Assembly (NCBI GenBank): GCA_045592625.1
Contig: JAZNVC010000016.1
Span: forward strand, 1 to 64,000
Direction of reading: 5' to 3'
DNA: 64,000 nt
DNA from: SIG607 sp045592625
GTDB taxonomy: Bacteria; Bacillota; Clostridia; Oscillospirales; Acutalibacteraceae
Numbering within the stretch: position 1 is the stretch's first letter; each line of letters opens with the position of its first letter. The notes beneath the pieces are model-generated. The model ran no database searches. It had not been told where the DNA came from and saw only the letters and a program-made list of their open reading frames with translations. The translations under genes and the position numbers were made by a program. This document shows, in pieces, positions 60,316 through 64,000 of the stretch.

Positions 60316-61289
60316 AAAACAATTTTTCTATAATCTGCCTATACTCTTTATTTTTTATAGGCAATACAGTTATAAATCTTCCCTTTAAAGAATATACAAA
60401 AGGAAGTATTTTAGGATTTTTTATTGCCTTTCTTTTAGGATTTTTGGTGATTTTAAGACTTAAACATATAGAATTTACAGCAAAAAACACCATAATTTCA
60501 AAAATTATTTATCTTTTTTTATGCCTGTATGCACTTTTTTGCGGTATTGTAACCCTAAGAAACTTTGTTACCTTCAGCGACAGAATAATACTACCCGAAA
60601 TAAGCAGTTTTTTCCCTACCCTTTTGTTTTTACTTTTGGTATGGTTTCTTTGCCGTCAAAACGAAAAGGTTATTTTAAAGCTGAGTTTTGTTAGTTTAAC
60701 GGTTCTGGTAATTCTGGTAATTCTTCTTTTCCTTTTCTCCATAAGATTTCTCTCCTTTGATTTTTTAACAGAAAAATTGCCTGACAAAAAAGAAATCGCC
60801 TATCAAAGTCTTGCATATTTTTCTATGAGTTTTATTCAAAGTATTATAATATTCGGATTTATAAAAAAAGCCCACACTTCATATGTGGGCGGATATCTAA
60901 TTGGAAGTTTTATTTTGTTTTTAACACTTGTTCAGTGCATCGGCACATTCGGGTTTTCTGCACTTTCAAATCTTATGAATCCTTATTCTTCGGCGGTAGG
61001 AATAATAACCTTTGGAGATAAGTTCAGCCGCCTTGAAGGGTTTTCATACTTCATTTATTTTGCATCAACCCTTATAAAAACGGTAGTTTCACTAAAAGCC
61101 GCAAAAAACTTTTTTTCTGTTTCATTTAAAAAAGCAGAAAAATTCTTTTTGCCATTGGTTATTTTTGTATATCTTTTGATAAGCGTTTTTACGGGTATTT
61201 TCTCTAATCTTCCCTTTATAAATATAGCACCTTTTCTAACAATTCCGCCGATTATTTTTCTTATGTTGCCTAAAAAGCTTTACTCATAG
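60300..61289 (+). CDS. Spore germination protein, GerB subunit (APC-like)
   Basis: 329 residues, about 10 transmembrane helices, matching the spore germination permease family (PF03845) of the amino acid/polyamine/organocation superfamily. Starts MENKLKNNFSIICLYSLFFIGNTVINLP; helix patterns ALFCGIVTLRNFVTFSD and SLAYFSMSFIQSIIIFGF are typical of GerB. Binds germinants together with GerA and GerC. The ATG lies within gerC (16-base overlap). It converges with the peptidoglycan-binding gene (10-base overlap at the 3' ends). Confidence 0.85.
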   Translation: MENKLKNNFSIICLYSLFFIGNTVINLPFKEYTKGSILGFFIAFLLGFLVILRLKHIEFTAKNTIISKIIYLFLCLYALFCGIVTLRNFVTFSDRIILPEISSFFPTLLFLLLVWFLCRQNEKVILKLSFVSLTVLVILVILLFLFSIRFLSFDFLTEKLPDKKEIAYQSLAYFSMSFIQSIIIFGFIKKAHTSYVGGYLIGSFILFLTLVQCIGTFGFSALSNLMNPYSSAVGIITFGDKFSRLEGFSYFIYFASTLIKTVVSLKAAKNFFSVSFKKAEKFFLPLVIFVYLLISVFTGIFSNLPFINIAPFLTIPPIIFLMLPKKLYS

Positions 61290-62629
61290 CTCAAATCATA
61301 TTCCCTTGCAATATTAAACCAAGTAATAGGCCCTACACTGCCTGACACAGGAATAGAATAAAGGCTTTGAAAAATTCTTACCGCATTTGCTGTGGCAGGG
61401 CCGTAAATACCGTCAACTGCAATGTTTGGAATTTTGGGAATAAAGGTTGAAATACGTGACAAATAGGTCTGCAAATCGCGAACGTTTTCTCCCCTCATTC
61501 CTTCACTCAACACATAACCAGGATAAAGTTTTGCTTTTTGACCTGAGTAGCCTTCGGGAAGATTATTTCTTATATCATCATATATTTCTCTTATTTTATT
61601 CCAGGTTTCTCTATCAACTACTCCTGTAGGATTAAGTCCGTAAAAGCTTTGAAATGTAGAAACAGCGTTTGCAGTATCCTCACCGAAAACCCCGTCTATA
61701 GCAAAGTTGTTAAGGTTTTGATTAAAATACGCAATAACGTTAAGATAATACTGAATAACCCTTACTTCATCACCGCTGCTGCCTAACTTAAGTTCTTCAG
61801 AGTAAGGTAGTTTTGCTTCCTCCTCGGTTATGCCAATGGAATTAAGTTCGCTAAGCCTTCTTACTCCAACAAATATTCTTTTAATTTTATACCAGGTAGC
61901 CTTATCTACTATTCCGGTTTCATCTAGGAAAAATACCTGTTGAAAGGTTCTGACCGCTTCTTCGGTACCAACATCAAAAATACCGTTTGGAGCGGTGATT
62001 TTTGGTATAGCAGGATAATTGTTGCTTATGGAATTCAGCTGTGTCTGAATAATGCGGACGTCATTCCCCTGATCTCCAACCTTAAGGGGTGTGCCGGGAT
62101 ATGATTCTTCTACATCGGCAACGGGAGCATCATCTATAATATTTATATTGTCTCCGTAAAAACTACTCAGTATTTCATAAGGGGTAAGTCCCCTTTCAGC
62201 AAGAGGAACAGTACCCCATTGAGACAGTCCATCGCAGGTAGATGTTGTACCATTGCAAAACTGAGTAAAAAAGGGTTGAATGCTTCCGTCTTCTGCTACA
62301 TAATCATTGAAAATATCGTCAACTATTGCACTTATGTTCTCAAATACGGCTCTGTCTTTAACAAAAGCCTGATCGAACTGTGTAGAATTTGTAATATCAA
62401 AATTATAACCTCTGCTTTTGTACCACTCGGTATAAACTCGGTTAAGGGCAAAGGTTATTATTGCATAAATATTAGCTCTGAGGGCATTTTCAGGCCAGGT
62501 AGGATAAATTTCGCTGGATGCCACATTTTTTATGTAATCGGTAAAAGGAACCGTTATGTTCTCAGCATTACTTTCAGGTGTTCCAAGATGAACGGTAATA
62601 TTGGTGGGAATAACAGGGTTAAGCGGCAT
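61280..62629 (-). CDS. Protein with SpoIID-like N terminus and three peptidoglycan-binding domains
   Basis: 449 residues. N terminus (about 25-150) has FTDYIKNVASSEIYPTWPENALRANIYAIITFALNRV, like the SpoIID/LytB amidase-enhancer domain. Then come three PG_binding_1 domains at about 185-250, 280-345 and 375-440 (KVGDQGNDVRIIQTQLN…, DGVFGEDTANAVSTFQ…, GPATANAVRIFQ). No signal peptide: if it works in the spore it would be made in the mother cell. Likely a spore cortex or wall protein (inference). AAAGGAGGAAT precedes the ATG. Second gene after a Cna-B-like protein. Confidence 0.75.
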   Translation of the reverse strand: MPLNPVIPTNITVHLGTPESNAENITVPFTDYIKNVASSEIYPTWPENALRANIYAIITFALNRVYTEWYKSRGYNFDITNSTQFDQAFVKDRAVFENISAIVDDIFNDYVAEDGSIQPFFTQFCNGTTSTCDGLSQWGTVPLAERGLTPYEILSSFYGDNINIIDDAPVADVEESYPGTPLKVGDQGNDVRIIQTQLNSISNNYPAIPKITAPNGIFDVGTEEAVRTFQQVFFLDETGIVDKATWYKIKRIFVGVRRLSELNSIGITEEEAKLPYSEELKLGSSGDEVRVIQYYLNVIAYFNQNLNNFAIDGVFGEDTANAVSTFQSFYGLNPTGVVDRETWNKIREIYDDIRNNLPEGYSGQKAKLYPGYVLSEGMRGENVRDLQTYLSRISTFIPKIPNIAVDGIYGPATANAVRIFQSLYSIPVSGSVGPITWFNIAREYDLSYE

Positions 62630-62643
62630 AAAATATTCCTCCT

Positions 62644-63129
62644 TTAAAGATTATACGGTTGTTCTTCGGTATAGGTTTCGGGCGTATAATTTCCCCCTGC
62701 CGCCCATTTCCATAAAAGATTTATGTTTTGAATAGAAATAACCGAATCAAATACAGGAACTTCCTTTAGATTAAAGTCTATAAAATTTTCTGCCGAAACG
62801 GTTATGTCGTAAAGCCCATAAACCACCTTTTCATTTGAGGGCGAAAGTGTTTCGCTTTTTAGCGGTGCGGCAAGGTTTATCAATTTAGTTTTTCCGCTTA
62901 TATCGGTTAATTCCTGTGCTACTCTTTCCCCCGTTGTGCTATCCGTTAATATAACGTTTGCATTTTTTAAAGGACGGTTTTGTGCTTCGTTTACCACTAC
63001 AATAAGACCGCCGCTTCCCGTCATTTCTGTTTTTTCAGCCACTTCTACCCCTTGACTAACAACAGGCGTTGACCTTAAACTCATATTCCTCATTTCTCTT
63101 ATGTAATCTTCGATTGTTTTATTTTGCAT
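62644..63129 (-). CDS. Cna-B/carboxypeptidase-regulatory-like domain protein
   Basis: 161 residues. After a basic helix (IEDYIREMRNMSLR) comes one beta-sandwich (about 42-140) of the type in surface and spore proteins: GGLIVVVNEAQNRPLKNANVILTDSTTGERVAQELTDISGKTKLINL…. No signal peptide seen. Role unknown; a spore-coat or cortex partner of the next gene (14-base gap) is inferred. GAGGTGAG precedes the ATG. Confidence 0.65.
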   Translation of the reverse strand: MQNKTIEDYIREMRNMSLRSTPVVSQGVEVAEKTEMTGSGGLIVVVNEAQNRPLKNANVILTDSTTGERVAQELTDISGKTKLINLAAPLKSETLSPSNEKVVYGLYDITVSAENFIDFNLKEVPVFDSVISIQNINLLWKWAAGGNYTPETYTEEQPYNL

Positions 63130-63185
63130 ACACTCACCTCATATTTAATATATGTTGGTTTTTAATGAGGTACGCCTAAAGTATA

Positions 63186-63218
63186 AAAAAAGTGAGTCGG
63201 AATAATTTCCGACTCACT
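63186..63218 (-). terminator. Terminator of the dehydratase gene
   Basis: AGTGAGTCGGA-ATAAT-TTCCGACTCACT with A/T tails, just after the stop in minus orientation. Confidence 0.88.
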
Positions 63219-63224
63219 AAAAAT

Positions 63225-64000
63225 TTATTTTTTTGGGATTTTATAGGTGGGAACAAATTTCTTTACCCACTCTCTTATATCTTTACTGTCATCGTACATA
63301 TCATCATTATATTCGTCAAGTGAAGCAATAAAAGCATCCTCGTCAAAATCAATAGGCTGACCGATAAAGATAAGTCTGTTTTCGGTTTGGGTAAGACCTT
63401 CTTCGCTCATAAGAAGTTCCTCATATTTCTTTTCACCGGGTCTGAGTCCGGTAAACTTAATATCAATGTCAACATAAGGAGTAAAGCCCGAAAGACTTAT
63501 AAGGTTTTCCGCCAGGTCTAAGATTTTAACAGGCTCACCCATATCCAGTACGAAAATTTCTCCTCCCTTTGCACTGGCACCTGCCTTAAGCACAAGAGAC
63601 ACCGCTTCGGGAATGGTCATAAAATATCTTATTATACCGGGGTCGGTTACAGTTACGGGACCGCCTTCGGCAATTTGCTTTTTAAAGAGCGGAACAACAC
63701 TTCCGTTACTGCCGAGCACGTTGCCGAAACGTACAGCAACATAATCTGTATTGCTCTTTTTATTATAGGCTTGTACCACCATTTCGCACATTCTCTTGGA
63801 AGCACCCATAATGTTGGTAGGATTAACGGCTTTATCGGTAGAGATAAGTACAAAACGTTCTGCACCGTATTTATCTGCGGCACGTACTGTTTTAAGGGTA
63901 CCGAACACATTGTTTTTAATTGCCTCGTTAGGACTGTCTTCCATTAAAGGCACATGTTTATGAGCCGCAGCGTGATATATTACCTGAGGACGAAAATCTC
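63225..64000 (-). CDS. Nucleotide-sugar 4,6-dehydratase, CapD/PglF family (N terminus cut off)
   Basis: The frame runs off the window edge; at least 257 C-terminal residues. DFRPQVIYHAAAHKHVPLME and STDKAVNPTNIMGASKRMCE have the hallmark of the PglF/WbpM/CapD group, where a methionine replaces tyrosine of the usual YxxxK pair (M-x3-K); then RFGNVLGSNGSVVPLF and GLRPGEKKYEEL. Removes water from UDP-GlcNAc on the way to diacetylbacillosamine or FucNAc-type sugars for capsule, lipid or protein glycosylation. The membrane domain of the long form would lie outside the window. Confidence 0.9.
   Translation of the reverse strand, partial: DFRPQVIYHAAAHKHVPLMEDSPNEAIKNNVFGTLKTVRAADKYGAERFVLISTDKAVNPTNIMGASKRMCEMVVQAYNKKSNTDYVAVRFGNVLGSNGSVVPLFKKQIAEGGPVTVTDPGIIRYFMTIPEAVSLVLKAGASAKGGEIFVLDMGEPVKILDLAENLISLSGFTPYVDIDIKFTGLRPGEKKYEELLMSEEGLTQTENRLIFIGQPIDFDEDAFIASLDEYNDDMYDDSKDIREWVKKFVPTYKIPKK

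Overview
The window is chromosomal DNA of an AT-rich, endospore-forming member of the Clostridia, most likely an uncultured gut Oscillospirales-type organism. The pointers are a SCIFF peptide with its radical-SAM maturase, a GerA-type germinant-receptor operon, a TRAP-TAXI transporter, many carbohydrate genes (GH2, GH28, ROK kinase, SIS isomerase, DUF5107), strong AGGAGG ribosome sites and compact operons closed by hairpin terminators. This placement is inference; there is no rRNA here to test it.

Left arm (1-18.9 kb): the start of a transposase-like ORF at the edge, a TIM-barrel sugar isomerase, an SGNH hydrolase, a radical SAM protein, a BspA-type leucine-rich-repeat surface protein, an AraC regulator divergent from fructose-6-phosphate aldolase, IMP dehydrogenase, an rsmD-coaD-coiled-coil operon, a sugar locus (SIS isomerase, ROK kinase, DUF5107 protein, sensor-regulator with a C-terminal HTH), a TRAP-TAXI operon and a TIGR04076 protein.

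Accessory island (about 19.0-33.9 kb): it holds a large serine recombinase interrupted by one frameshift in a homopolymer, and mobilization functions (MobC, a MOBP-type relaxase, a gene nested in the relaxase, an oriT-like region). The cargo looks like anti-phage defence. One minus-strand operon encodes a Fic protein, a REase-STAND ATPase and the recombinase. Nearby are a HEPN-like protein, a structured ncRNA with its own terminator, an EF-hand-like small protein and a membrane-anchored Mrr nuclease. The right end is a three-gene operon with its own promoter and terminator: an ABC-type ATPase fused to a SAM methyltransferase, a 113-residue protein and a SAMHD1-like HD phosphohydrolase. I consider this last operon the best candidate for an undescribed system.

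Right arm (34-64 kb): two tRNAs; an amino-sugar operon whose first protein fuses an XRE DNA-binding domain to phosphoglucosamine mutase, preceded by twin palindromic operators; SCIFF peptide and maturase with a PLP enzyme; a GH28-like beta-helix and AraC regulator; NADP-isocitrate dehydrogenase; a two-gene phage tail remnant beside tRNA-Leu; an MFS-GH2-SLOG operon; a CPA2 antiporter; small proteins including two four-helix-bundle paralogs; a tRNA cluster Val-Asp-Phe-Gly; Hsp33, a methyltransferase and a TrpR-like regulator; a second tRNA-Leu; a ger operon with a shortened GerC; peptidoglycan-binding and Cna-B-like proteins; and a truncated sugar-nucleotide dehydratase at the edge.

Several intergenic regions carry arrays of small hairpins joined by a linker (TATCATC/GATGATA or a variant) whose orientation flips mid-array, so each array is a nested palindrome with hairpin side-arms. 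Two of these follow the two tRNA-Leu genes with a nearly identical 85-bp start.
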